A stretch of DNA of 64,000 nt from Dickeya lacustris (lineage in GTDB: Bacteria; Pseudomonadota; Gammaproteobacteria; Enterobacterales; Enterobacteriaceae), in assembly GCF_029635795.1 (NCBI RefSeq), contig NZ_CP114280.1, positions 1,426,001-1,490,000 of the forward strand, read 5' to 3'. Each line of letters begins with the position of its first letter. Positions within the stretch are counted from its first letter, which is position 1. A program made the translations under genes and the position numbers. The notes under the pieces are model-generated. The model did not search any database, was not told where the DNA came from, and saw only the letters and a program-made list of their open reading frames with translations. Below, one piece after another: positions 9,078-18,772 of this stretch.

Positions 9078-9968
9078 ATGTTCAGATCTCAATCCAGCGC
9101 TCAGGGCTCGTCTATTCGGCGACATCAAGGCAGCATCCGGCGTGAAAAAGCGATTCGGCTGACGCTGTCCTGGCTGGTCATCATGATGGTGTCCGTCATC
9201 ATTATCTATCCGCTGGTCTGGACGGTGGGCGCGTCGCTCAATGCCGGTAACAGCCTGCTCAGTACCGCCATCATTCCAGAAAACCTGTCGTTTCAGCATT
9301 ATGCCGACCTGTTTAACGGCCAGGTTAACTACCTGAGCTGGTACTGGAACTCGATGAAAATCAGCTTCCTGACCATGGTGCTGACGCTGATAAGCGTCAG
9401 TTTTACCGCCTATGCTTTTTCTCGCTTTCGCTTCAAAGGGCGGCAGAACGGGCTGATGCTGTTTCTGCTGTTGCAGATGATCCCGCAATTTTCCGCGCTG
9501 ATTGCCATTTTTGTGTTGTCGCAACTGCTGGGGCTTATCAATAGCCATCTGGCGCTGGTGCTGGTGTATGTCGGCGGCATGATCCCGATGAATACTTACC
9601 TGATGAAGGGCTATCTCGACGCTATCCCCCGCGATTTGGATGAGTCGGCTCGTATGGATGGGGCCGGGAATTTCCGCATTTTTATTGAAATCATCATGCC
9701 GCTGTCGAAACCGATTATTGCGGTGGTGGCGCTGTTCTCGTTCACCGGCCCGCTGGGGGATTTCATTCTCGCCAGCACCATTTTGCGCACCCCGGATAAA
9801 TACACGCTGCCCATCGGCCTGTATAACCTGGTGGCGCAAAAAATGGGCGCCAGCTACACCACGTATGCGGCCGGGGCGGTGCTGATTGCGGTGCCGATAG
9901 CCCTGCTGTACCTGATGTTGCAGAAATATTTTGTCTCCGGCCTGACCTCGGGCAGTACCAAAGGATGA
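9078..9968 (+). CDS. ganG: galacto-oligosaccharide ABC transporter permease GanG
   Basis: The 296-residue protein is a MalG-type permease with six membrane segments and an EAA loop DESARMDGAGNFRIFIEIIMP near residue 190. It follows ganF by ten bases with a clear ribosome site (TAAGGAG). Its TGA overlaps an upstream in-frame ATG of ganA. The C-terminus (QKYFVSGLTSGSTKG) is the usual one for MalG relatives. With GanF it should form the channel for galactan oligomers. Confidence 0.9.
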   Translation: MFRSQSSAQGSSIRRHQGSIRREKAIRLTLSWLVIMMVSVIIIYPLVWTVGASLNAGNSLLSTAIIPENLSFQHYADLFNGQVNYLSWYWNSMKISFLTMVLTLISVSFTAYAFSRFRFKGRQNGLMLFLLLQMIPQFSALIAIFVLSQLLGLINSHLALVLVYVGGMIPMNTYLMKGYLDAIPRDLDESARMDGAGNFRIFIEIIMPLSKPIIAVVALFSFTGPLGDFILASTILRTPDKYTLPIGLYNLVAQKMGASYTTYAAGAVLIAVPIALLYLMLQKYFVSGLTSGSTKG

Positions 9969-9973
9969 TCACC

Positions 9974-11173
9974 ATGAAAAAGATGATACCCGCATTACTG
10001 GCTGTTTCTCTTGCCCTTGCCACCTCACCGCTGATGGCAGCGGAATCGGTGGTGATTAAACCGCTGCGCAATACGCCGGCCGGTTTTATCAAAGGGGCGG
10101 ATATTTCTACGCTGCTGGAAGTGGAGCGGCAGGGCGCGGTGTTTTATGACGAGAATCACCAGCGGGCAGACCCGATAGCCGTGCTGAAGAAAAACGGCGT
10201 GAATTATATCCGCCTGCGGTTGTGGGTTGACCCCAAAGACGCAGCCGGAAACCCGTATGGCGGCGGTGACAATGACCTTGCCACAACGTTGGTGCTGGCT
10301 AAACGCGCCAAGGCGCAGGGCATGAAGTTGCTGCTTGATTTTCACTACAGCGATTTCTGGACTGACCCCGGTAAACAGTTTAAGCCGAAAGCCTGGGCGA
10401 ACCTCCCTTACGAGGCGCTCAAAACCGCCGTACATGATTACACCCGCGACACCATCGCTCGCTTTAAGCGCGAAGGGGTATTGCCGGATATGGTACAGAT
10501 TGGCAATGAGGCCAATGGCGGCATTCTGTGGCCGGAGGGGAAAAGTTGGGGGCAGGGTGGCGGTGAGTTTGACCGGCTGGCCGGGTTACTCAATGCTGCG
10601 ATTACCGGTTTACGCGAGAACCTGAGCTCACCGGGCCAGGTAAAAATCATGCTGCATCTGGCGGAAGGCACGAAAAATGACACCTTCCGCTGGTGGTTTG
10701 ATGAAATCACCAAGCGTGGCGTGCCCTTCGATGTGATTGGCCTGTCGATGTATACCTATTGGAATGGCCCCATCAGCGCGCTGAAAACCAATATGGATGA
10801 CATCAGCCAGCGCTATAACAAAGACGTGATTGTGGTCGAGGCCGCTTACGGCTACACCCTGGCGAATTGCGATAATGCAGAAAACAGCTTCGCGGCCAAA
10901 GAGGCCAAAGACGGCGGCTACCCGGCGACGGTGCAGGGGCAGGCGGATTTCATGCGTGATTTGATGCAAAGCGTGATTGATGTACCCAACCGGCGCGGCA
11001 AAGGCGTGTTTTATTGGGAGCCGACCTGGATTACGGTGCCGGGAAATACCTGGGCGACACAGGCTGGCATGAATTACATCAATGATAATTGGAAAGTAGG
11101 CAATGCCCGTGAAAATCAGGCGCTATTTAATTGTCAGGGTGAGGTGTTGCCCTCTATTAAAATATTTAAATAA
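9974..11173 (+). CDS. ganA: endo-beta-1,4-galactanase GanA, GH53
   Basis: The 399-residue enzyme of glycoside hydrolase family 53 cuts beta-1,4-galactan, the neutral side chain of pectin, into oligomers. The signal peptide ends at MAA, near residue 23, and the Dickeya enzyme is reported as periplasmic. Likely catalytic residues are Glu179 in QIGNEANGG (acid/base) and Glu289 in VVEAAYG (nucleophile). The start at 9974 is preferred over the ATG at 9965, which overlaps the ganG stop, because the AAAGGA ribosome site needs the extra spacing. The long N-terminal stretch before GADIS is normal for the family. Confidence 0.9.
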   Translation: MKKMIPALLAVSLALATSPLMAAESVVIKPLRNTPAGFIKGADISTLLEVERQGAVFYDENHQRADPIAVLKKNGVNYIRLRLWVDPKDAAGNPYGGGDNDLATTLVLAKRAKAQGMKLLLDFHYSDFWTDPGKQFKPKAWANLPYEALKTAVHDYTRDTIARFKREGVLPDMVQIGNEANGGILWPEGKSWGQGGGEFDRLAGLLNAAITGLRENLSSPGQVKIMLHLAEGTKNDTFRWWFDEITKRGVPFDVIGLSMYTYWNGPISALKTNMDDISQRYNKDVIVVEAAYGYTLANCDNAENSFAAKEAKDGGYPATVQGQADFMRDLMQSVIDVPNRRGKGVFYWEPTWITVPGNTWATQAGMNYINDNWKVGNARENQALFNCQGEVLPSIKIFK

Positions 11174-11243
11174 ACATAAAGCGGGTTTTTATTTTATTCG
11201 GTGCCAGGAATAAGCGTGCCGCCGCACCCTGAAATTCAATAAA

Positions 11244-11369
11244 TATACCCTAAATAATTCGAGTGGCAGGAAGGCAGCGACACAGCGAACCCCCAGGAAA
11301 TTACTCAAGTCAGTGACTGGGGGAGCGAGGAAAGCCAACGCACCTGCACCGTGAAGGATGACGGGTATA
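11244..11369. repeat. 126-bp palindromic intergenic repeat
   Basis: The element lies between ganA and ganB. It starts TATACCCTAAATAATTCGAG and ends GACGGGTATA, so its ends are inverted repeats. Inside, CCCCCAG and CTGGGGG can pair across a loop that includes ACTCAAGTCAGTGA. I recognise this as a dispersed enterobacterial intergenic repeat, ERIC/MITE-like in size, seen in related genera. It has no coding capacity. When transcribed, its hairpins could stabilise upstream ganA mRNA or lower ganB expression. Confidence 0.8.
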
Positions 11370-11401
11370 TACCGCAAAGAATAATGTCTTAAGGATGTTC
11401 T

Positions 11402-13459
11402 ATGAAACGATTTCCGCCTTTGTTTGCAAAGGTTGAAGGGCTATTGCATGGCGCGGATTATAATCCAGAGCAATGGATGAATTATCCCGATGTGATTGAT
11501 GATGATATCGCGATGATGCAGCAGGTGAAATGCAATGTCATGTCAGTCGGTATTTTCAGCTGGTCAAAGCTCGAACCGCAAGAGGGGCAATACCATTTTG
11601 ACTGGCTCGATACGCTGCTGGATAAATTGCATCAGCGTGGCGTATCCGTGTTTCTGGCGACCCCGAGCGGCGCACGCCCGGCCTGGCTGTCGCAGCGTTA
11701 CCCGCAGGTACTGCGGGTGGGGCGCGACAGGGTACACGCGTTACATGGCGGTCGCCATAACCATTGCCTTTCATCGCCGGTGTACCGCGATAAAGTGCGG
11801 CAGATCAATACCCTACTGGCAGAACGTTATGGCCATCACCCGGCGGTGATTGGCTGGCATATCTCTAATGAATATAGCGGTGAGTGCCATTGCGAGCGCT
11901 GCCAGCAGGCGTTTCGCCACTGGTTACAGGCGCGTTATGTCACACTGGACGCCCTTAATCACGCCTGGTGGAGCGATTTCTGGAGCCACACGTATAGCGA
12001 TTGGTCACAAATTGAATCGCCCGCGCCACACGGCGAGGTTTCTATTCATGGCCTGAACCTTGACTGGCGGCGTTTTAATACGGCGCAGGCGACGGATTTT
12101 TGCGCCGAGGAGATAGCGCCATTAAAACGGGTGAATCCGGCGTTACCGGCCACCACCAACTTTATGGAGTATTTCTACGACTACGATTACTGGCAGTTGT
12201 CGCGCGTGCTGGATTTTATCTCCTGGGACAGTTACCCGATGTGGCACCGTGATAAAGACGACGCCACGCTTGCCTGCTATACCGCCATGTACCATGACCT
12301 GATGCGTTCGCTAAAACAGGGGCAGCCGTTTGTCCTGATGGAGTCTACGCCCGGCACCACTAACTGGCAGCCGCTGAGTAAGCTGAAGAAACCCGGCATG
12401 CATATTCTGTCTTCGCTACAGGCGGTGGCGCATGGTGCGGACGCGGTGCAGTATTTCCAGTGGCGTAAAAGCCGGGGCTCGGTAGAGAAATTCCACGGTG
12501 CGGTGGTCGATCACGTCGGGCATGTCGATACCCGCGTCGGGCGCGAGGTGGCGGCGCTTGGCGATATGCTCGCGAAACTTGGCGATGTCGCAGGCAGCCG
12601 GGTTGAGGCGCAGGTGGCTATCCTGTTTGACTGGGAGAGCCGCTGGGCAATGGATGATGCACAAGGGCCGCGCAATCTCGGGCTGGAGTATGAAAAAACG
12701 CTGGCAGAACACTACCGGCCATTTTGGGAGCAGGGCGTGGCGGTGGATGTGATTAACGCCGATGGGGATTTCAGCGCTTACCGGCTACTGATAGCGCCAA
12801 TGCTCTACATGGTGCGTCCCGGCTTTGCCGAACGGCTGGAGGCGTTTGTGCGTCAGGGCGGGCAGGTGGTGATGACCTACTGGAGCGGCATTGTTAATGA
12901 AAGCGACCTGTGTCATTTAGGCGGTTTTCCCGGCCCGCTGCGCGCGCTTTTCGGCATCTGGGCTGAGGAGATTGACTGCCTGGCGGAGGGGGAATTTAAC
13001 CGCGTGCTGGGCGTTGCTGGCAACACGCTGGGGCTCAAAGGGCCCTATCAGGCACGCCATTTGTGTGAACTTATTCATCTGGAAGGCGCGGTGGCGCAAG
13101 CCAGTTATTGCGATGATTTTTATGCCGGTCGCCCGGCTGTCACCGTCAATCATGTCGGCGAAGGCAAAGCCTGGTATGTCACGTCACGCAACGATCTGGC
13201 ATTCCAGCGCGATGTCTTCAGCGCCCTTATCCGCGAGCTGGCGCTGCCGCGCGCGCTGGATGTGGCGTTGCCGCCGGGCGTCAGCGCCCAGCGCCGCTGC
13301 CACCCTGATGAGGAGTTTATTTTTATCGGTAACTACAGCGCCCAGCCGCAGTCTGTGGCGGTGCCGGTCGGTTATTGCGATAAATTGACCGGTGAACCGG
13401 TGACGGATATTGCCCTCAGCGCCTGGGGATGCCGGGTGCTCCATCGCCGTCTCGCCTGA
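11402..13459 (+). CDS. ganB: beta-galactosidase / exo-galactanase GanB, GH42
   Basis: The 685-residue cytosolic enzyme of family GH42 should release galactose from imported galacto-oligosaccharides. Catalytic candidates are Glu157 in WHISNEYSG (acid/base) and Glu314 in VLMESTPG (nucleophile). Cysteines 162, 164 and 167 in ECHCERC are part of the zinc site of many GH42 enzymes. The trimerisation domain follows from about residue 395. It has no signal peptide. AAGGATG precedes the start. It lies 228 bases beyond ganA, with the palindromic repeat between them. Confidence 0.92.
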   Translation: MKRFPPLFAKVEGLLHGADYNPEQWMNYPDVIDDDIAMMQQVKCNVMSVGIFSWSKLEPQEGQYHFDWLDTLLDKLHQRGVSVFLATPSGARPAWLSQRYPQVLRVGRDRVHALHGGRHNHCLSSPVYRDKVRQINTLLAERYGHHPAVIGWHISNEYSGECHCERCQQAFRHWLQARYVTLDALNHAWWSDFWSHTYSDWSQIESPAPHGEVSIHGLNLDWRRFNTAQATDFCAEEIAPLKRVNPALPATTNFMEYFYDYDYWQLSRVLDFISWDSYPMWHRDKDDATLACYTAMYHDLMRSLKQGQPFVLMESTPGTTNWQPLSKLKKPGMHILSSLQAVAHGADAVQYFQWRKSRGSVEKFHGAVVDHVGHVDTRVGREVAALGDMLAKLGDVAGSRVEAQVAILFDWESRWAMDDAQGPRNLGLEYEKTLAEHYRPFWEQGVAVDVINADGDFSAYRLLIAPMLYMVRPGFAERLEAFVRQGGQVVMTYWSGIVNESDLCHLGGFPGPLRALFGIWAEEIDCLAEGEFNRVLGVAGNTLGLKGPYQARHLCELIHLEGAVAQASYCDDFYAGRPAVTVNHVGEGKAWYVTSRNDLAFQRDVFSALIRELALPRALDVALPPGVSAQRRCHPDEEFIFIGNYSAQPQSVAVPVGYCDKLTGEPVTDIALSAWGCRVLHRRLA

Positions 13460-13527
13460 TTGCCCTTTCTTCACCACGCCTGGCCGCCCGCGTCAGGCGT
13501 TATCAATCCTATTTGCGTTATCACACG

Positions 13528-13577
13528 ATGACTTCATCACACCATGACTTCACACATTATGACTTCATCACACCATG
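13528..13577. repeat. 19-bp direct repeat before the EIIB gene
   Basis: ATGACTTCATCACACCATG occurs at 13528-13546 and 13559-13577, with a partial third copy starting at 13544. The second copy abuts the ribosome site of the EIIB gene. It looks like a local slippage duplication. Confidence 0.85.
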
Positions 13578-13592
13578 CCAAGGAGTGTCTCC

Positions 13593-13916
13593 ATGATTAA
13601 GCTGCGTGCCTTTACCCGTTACTTTAGCCAGCCTAAACCCGCCCCGGCGTTTACGGAGGCCGAGAAACAGCATATTCAGCGCCTGCTGCATGGCTTTGGC
13701 GGTCAGGCGAATATCGAACAGGTTGATGCCTGCATTACCCGCCTGCGCGTCACGGTGAAAAACCTCAAACTGGTTGATTCACAGGGGCTACAGCAGGAAG
13801 GCGCATTGGGCGTGATTATTCTCGGCCAGCAAGTCCATGCGATATTTGGTCAGCAATCCGATGCGCTACGTCAATTATTAACGGAGCACTTCTCTCGTGA
13901 TGGGGGAGGAGAATAA
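13593..13916 (+). CDS. stand-alone PTS EIIB domain protein (glucose/sucrose type)
   Basis: The 107-residue protein is a single phosphotransferase EIIB domain. The phosphorylation cysteine is Cys47 in DACITRLRVTVK, the classic GlcB-family motif. The start at 13593 follows AAGGAGTGTCT; an earlier in-frame ATG at 13575 has no spacing. No EIIC or EIIA gene is nearby, so it cannot transport a sugar alone. It sits last in the gan cluster. Either it is a regulatory or orphan domain linked to galactan use, or the remnant of a PTS whose other parts were lost near the insertion element. A strong terminator follows. Confidence 0.8.
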   Translation: MIKLRAFTRYFSQPKPAPAFTEAEKQHIQRLLHGFGGQANIEQVDACITRLRVTVKNLKLVDSQGLQQEGALGVIILGQQVHAIFGQQSDALRQLLTEHFSRDGGGE

Positions 13917-13974
13917 AGCGCTAAAATAATCGTTACAATTATTTTCGACATACACGAATAACACAGTGATATCG

Positions 13975-14007
13975 GGCGGGCGAGAATCTCTCCCCGCCAG
14001 TTTTTTT
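13975..14007 (+). terminator. intrinsic terminator after the gan cluster
   Basis: GGCGGG-GAGA pairs with TCTC-CCCGCC, with one bulged C and an ATC loop, and seven T residues follow. It ends the ganEFGAB-EIIB unit 12 bases before the left end of the insertion element. Confidence 0.85.
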
Positions 14008-14019
14008 ATGATTCTTTTA

Positions 14020-15072
14020 GGCTTTGTTGAATAAATCGAACTTTTAAGTGTTTGGCGGATCTGATCGCTACAGTCGTTTCAGCATCGGGTTTCCATGGCA
14101 AAGCAAAAAGTTTAAAATCACCAACTGGTCAGCCTACAATAACGCTCTCCGGCAGCGCGGTTTAATGACGGTCTGGCTTGATGAGTCTGCCATTGCTGCA
14201 TGGACTGACCGTACGCAGCCTGAGGGGCGTGGCCGACCGCTTCACTACACCGATATGGCGATCACCACGGTTCTGATGATGAAGCGCGTGTTTAACCTTT
14301 CGCTACGGGCGTTACAGGGCTTCGTTGACTCAATTTTTACGCTCATGGCGCTGCCTCTTCGATGCCCGGACTACTCTCTGGTCAGCAAACGGGCAAAAAG
14401 TGTTAGCATCAGCATAAAAACGCCAACCCGTGGTGAAATCTCACATCTGGTCATCGATGCTACTGGCCTCAAGGTCTTGGGCGAAGGTGAATGGAAAGTC
14501 AGGCAGCATGGGGCTGACCGACGCAGGGTATGGCGCAAGCTTCATCTGGCCGCAGACAGTGCGACGCACGAGATTGTTTGTGCCGATTTATCGCTCAGCG
14601 GCACGACCGATGCGCAGGCCCTGCCAGGGTTGATTCAGCAGACCCACCGGAAAATCAGGGAAGCTTCGGCAGACGGCGCTTATGACACGCGCTACAGCCA
14701 TGATGCGTTACTTCGGAAAAAAATAAGGCCACTTATCCCACCACGAAGCGGGGCGCAATACTGGCCGGACAAGTACCATGAGCGTAACCACGCTGTGGCA
14801 AATCAGTACTTAAGCGGCAGTAATGACGTCTGGAAGTAAGTGGGCTACCACCGGCGGTCGGTAGCAGAAACGGCGATGTTCCGCATTAAAACCCTGCTGG
14901 GGAGCCATCTGAGCCTGCGTGACTATGACGCGCAGGTGGGTGAAGCGATGGCAATGGTCAAGGCACTGAACCGGATGACGTTGTTGGGGATGCCGCACAG
15001 CGTCCGGATCGCATAACGGGTTAACCGACGAGAGCTATCCCGTCGACTAACTCTGATTTATTCAACAAAGCC
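14020..15072 (+). mobile_element. IS903-group (IS5 family) insertion sequence, degenerate
   Basis: The 1053-bp element is bounded by perfect 18-bp inverted repeats, GGCTTTGTTGAATAAATC at the left and its complement at the right, the ends of IS903-type elements. The flanks ATTCTTTTA (left) and ATTATTGAA (right) are not the 9-bp target duplication these elements make. That suggests recombination or a deletion beside the element after insertion. The transposase is broken, so the copy should not move by itself. Confidence 0.9.
14095..15016 (+). pseudogene. IS903-type transposase, frameshifted and with an internal stop
   Basis: The expected start ATG GCA AAG CAA at 14095 reads into a stop after a few codons, because the A-run at 14105-14109 has one base too many. 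The downstream frame is then intact and matches the DDE transposase (FKITNWSAYN near the start; LVIDATGLK; ASADGAYDTR). At 14837 a TAA falls between WK and VGYHRRSVAETAMF, where a coding triplet is expected. The frame then runs to a stop at 15014-15016 (GMPHSVRIA). The DDE aspartates and the late ETAMFR glutamate are present but split by the stop. Confidence 0.88.
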
Positions 15073-15250
15073 ATTATTGAACGCTATTCTGTCCGGTTAA
15101 AGGAATATCAGCCTATTTCCCCCGCCCGAAAAAAAACGTAAACGTTCGTAACGATGAAGCGGTAAAATAGCGGAGGTGAAAAATGAAATTGTGTGGCTTC
15201 TTTTAGAAAATCGCCCATGGTATGAAGGTGACAATTTTTATAACGAAGTC
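15073..15250 (+). pseudogene. possible coding remnants to the right of the insertion element
   Basis: Directly after the element a frame reads IIERYSVRLKEYQPISPARKK. An eight-A run near 15131 interrupts it; with one A fewer it would end KKRKRS at a TAA. A second frame further on ends in ENRPWYEGDNFYNEV at a TGA near 15250, preceded by GGAGGTG and an ATG in another frame. Both look like C-terminal ends of genes truncated by the insertion or a linked deletion. I cannot name either family. The rest, to 15422, holds nothing recognisable. Confidence 0.35.
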
Positions 15251-15422
15251 TGATTGGAAACGGCCTGACAATATCTCCCCACACACGTTGCCTCCTCTCC
15301 CGAATTAGTCAAAGTTTGACGGTAACAGCGAGGAACGAGGGTATGCGCTTCCTGTGAAGCACGATCGTCCCTTTAAAATATGCAAGTTGCGGAGTCTTGT
15401 TGAAAATTGCTGGAGGAAATGC

Positions 15423-15451
15423 TCCCGCATCGGGCATAGCCAGATGCGGGA
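15423..15451 (-). terminator. hairpin after guaA
   Basis: TCCCGCATC pairs with GATGCGGGA around an 11-base loop, 15 bases past the guaA stop on the leftward strand. Only a few T residues follow in that direction. Confidence 0.6.
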
Positions 15452-15465
15452 CAGGGGATTCGGGA

Positions 15466-17043
15466 TTATTCCCACTCAATCGTAGCTGGCGGTTTCCCAG
15501 ACACGTCATACACCACGCGGGAGATGCCGTTGACTTCGTTGATGATGCGATTGGAGACACGGCCAAGGAAATCATACGGCAGGTGCGCCCAGTGCGCGGT
15601 CATGAAATCGATGGTTTCAACAGCACGCAGTGAGACAACCCAGTCATACTTACGGCCATCGCCCATCACGCCAACCGAACGAACCGGCAGGAACACGGTA
15701 AAAGCCTGGCTGACTTTGTCGTACAGCTCGGCTTTGTGCAGTTCCTCAATGAAAATTGCATCAGCACGGCGCAGCAGGTCGCAATACTCTTTTTTCACTT
15801 CGCCCAATACGCGCACGCCAAGGCCCGGCCCCGGGAACGGGTGACGGTAGAGCATGTTGTACGGCAGGCCCAGTTCCAGACCAATTTTGCGCACTTCGTC
15901 TTTAAACAGCTCTTTGAGCGGCTCAACCAGCCCCAATGCCATATCATCAGGCAAGCCGCCGACATTATGGTGAGACTTGATAACGTGCGCTTTGCCGGTG
16001 GCAGACGCCGCCGATTCAATCACGTCCGGGTAGATAGTGCCTTGCGCCAGCCATTTTACATCGGTCAGTTTGCCGGCTTCTTCATCAAACACCTCGATGA
16101 AAACACGGCCAATGGTTTTACGCTTGGCTTCCGGGTCGCTAATGCCGGCCAGTGCAGACAGGAAACGATTTTCCGCTGGAACATGCACAATATTCAGGCC
16201 GAACTGGTCGCCGAACATTTCCATGACCTGCTCGGCTTCGTTCAGGCGCAGCAAACCATTATCCACAAACACGCATGTCAGGCGTTCACCAATAGCGCGA
16301 TGCAGCAACAATGCCGTCACAGAGGAATCCACCCCGCCGGACAAGCCAAGGATAACCTTATCGTCACCTACCTGCTGGCGAATACGCTCAACCGCATCGT
16401 CAATGATTTTGGCCGGCGTCCAGAGCGCTTCACACTGGCAAATGTCACGCACAAAACGCTCGAGCAGACGCTGCCCCTGGCGCGTGTGGGTCACTTCCGG
16501 GTGGAACTGCACGCCGTAAAAACGTTTTTCTTCGTTCGCCATGATGGCGTAAGGGCAGGTATCGGTGCTGGCAACGGTGACAAAGTCAGCCGGGATCGCA
16601 GTGACTTTATCGCCATGGCTCATCCACACATCCAGTAGCGGCGCACCGCTGGTGCTGACGGCATCCTGAATATCACGAACGAGCGCGCTGTCGGTTTTCA
16701 CCTCTACCTGCGCATAACCAAACTCGCGCTCGCTGGAACCTTCTACCTTACCGCCTAACTGCATCGCCATGGTCTGCATACCGTAGCAGACGCCAAGCAC
16801 AGGTACGCCAGCCTGGAAAACATATTCCGGCGCGCGCGGGCTATTGAACTCGGTGGTACTTTCCGGGCCGCCGGAAAGGATGATGCCATTCGGGTTGAAC
16901 TCGCGAATCTGCGCTTCAGTGACATCCCATGCCCACAGTTCACAGTATACGCCCAGTTCACGCACGCGGCGGGCTACCAGTTGTGTATATTGCGAGCCGA
17001 AATCCAGAATAAGAATGCGATGTTGATGAATGTTTTCTGTCAT
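15466..17043 (-). CDS. guaA: GMP synthase (glutamine-hydrolysing)
   Basis: The 525-residue enzyme converts XMP to GMP with glutamine and ATP. The N-terminal class I glutamine amidotransferase domain (1-200) has nucleophile Cys86 in GVCYGMQ and the catalytic pair in FHPEVTH. The ATP-pyrophosphatase domain has the P-loop SGGVDSSV, and the dimerisation domain ends ATIEWE. Length equals the E. coli enzyme. It is the second gene of the guaBA operon, 92 bases after guaB. Confidence 0.97.
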   Translation of the reverse strand: MTENIHQHRILILDFGSQYTQLVARRVRELGVYCELWAWDVTEAQIREFNPNGIILSGGPESTTEFNSPRAPEYVFQAGVPVLGVCYGMQTMAMQLGGKVEGSSEREFGYAQVEVKTDSALVRDIQDAVSTSGAPLLDVWMSHGDKVTAIPADFVTVASTDTCPYAIMANEEKRFYGVQFHPEVTHTRQGQRLLERFVRDICQCEALWTPAKIIDDAVERIRQQVGDDKVILGLSGGVDSSVTALLLHRAIGERLTCVFVDNGLLRLNEAEQVMEMFGDQFGLNIVHVPAENRFLSALAGISDPEAKRKTIGRVFIEVFDEEAGKLTDVKWLAQGTIYPDVIESAASATGKAHVIKSHHNVGGLPDDMALGLVEPLKELFKDEVRKIGLELGLPYNMLYRHPFPGPGLGVRVLGEVKKEYCDLLRRADAIFIEELHKAELYDKVSQAFTVFLPVRSVGVMGDGRKYDWVVSLRAVETIDFMTAHWAHLPYDFLGRVSNRIINEVNGISRVVYDVSGKPPATIEWE

Positions 17044-17084
17044 GAGAGGCGTATTCCACTACGGATAGAAGCGAAAGAAAAATT

Positions 17085-17108
17085 GAACCCGGCGAGTTTA
17101 CCGGGTTC
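17085..17108 (-). terminator. hairpin between guaB and guaA
   Basis: GAACCCGG and CCGGGTTC form an 8-bp stem with an 8-base loop in the 92-base gap. It is too weak in flanking T residues to be a full stop, and more likely attenuates or stabilises the guaBA message. Confidence 0.4.
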
Positions 17109-17135
17109 GTTGTATTAAATCAGCCGGTAACGCGC

Positions 17136-18609
<1,474 letters not shown>

Positions 18610-18652
18610 TCACCGGAAATTGGGATGGGTTTTAGATAAAATATTGCCGTGG

Positions 18653-18679
18653 CATTATACAGGCCGAAATCGATTGCCT
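18653..18679 (-). promoter_or_regulatory. guaB promoter with PurR box
   Basis: Read on the minus strand, AGGCAATCGATTTCGG (18664-18679) fits the PurR consensus ANGCAANCGNTTNCNT at all but the last fixed position. A good -10 box, TATAAT, lies just downstream at 18654-18659. In E. coli guaBA is repressed by PurR through a site at the same place. Confidence 0.75.
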
Positions 18680-18772
18680 CCAGTATTTTTTTACAAAAAT
18701 GCTTGCGAACCCCCAGATGCCCGGTAATATCGATTGATTAACTCTCTGTTTTTCTATTTGATCTGGGTCACA

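Noticed and set aside
15736..16638. 300-codon frame antisense to guaA
   Set aside because: It lies wholly inside guaA, which is fully conserved, and has no domain or ribosome site.
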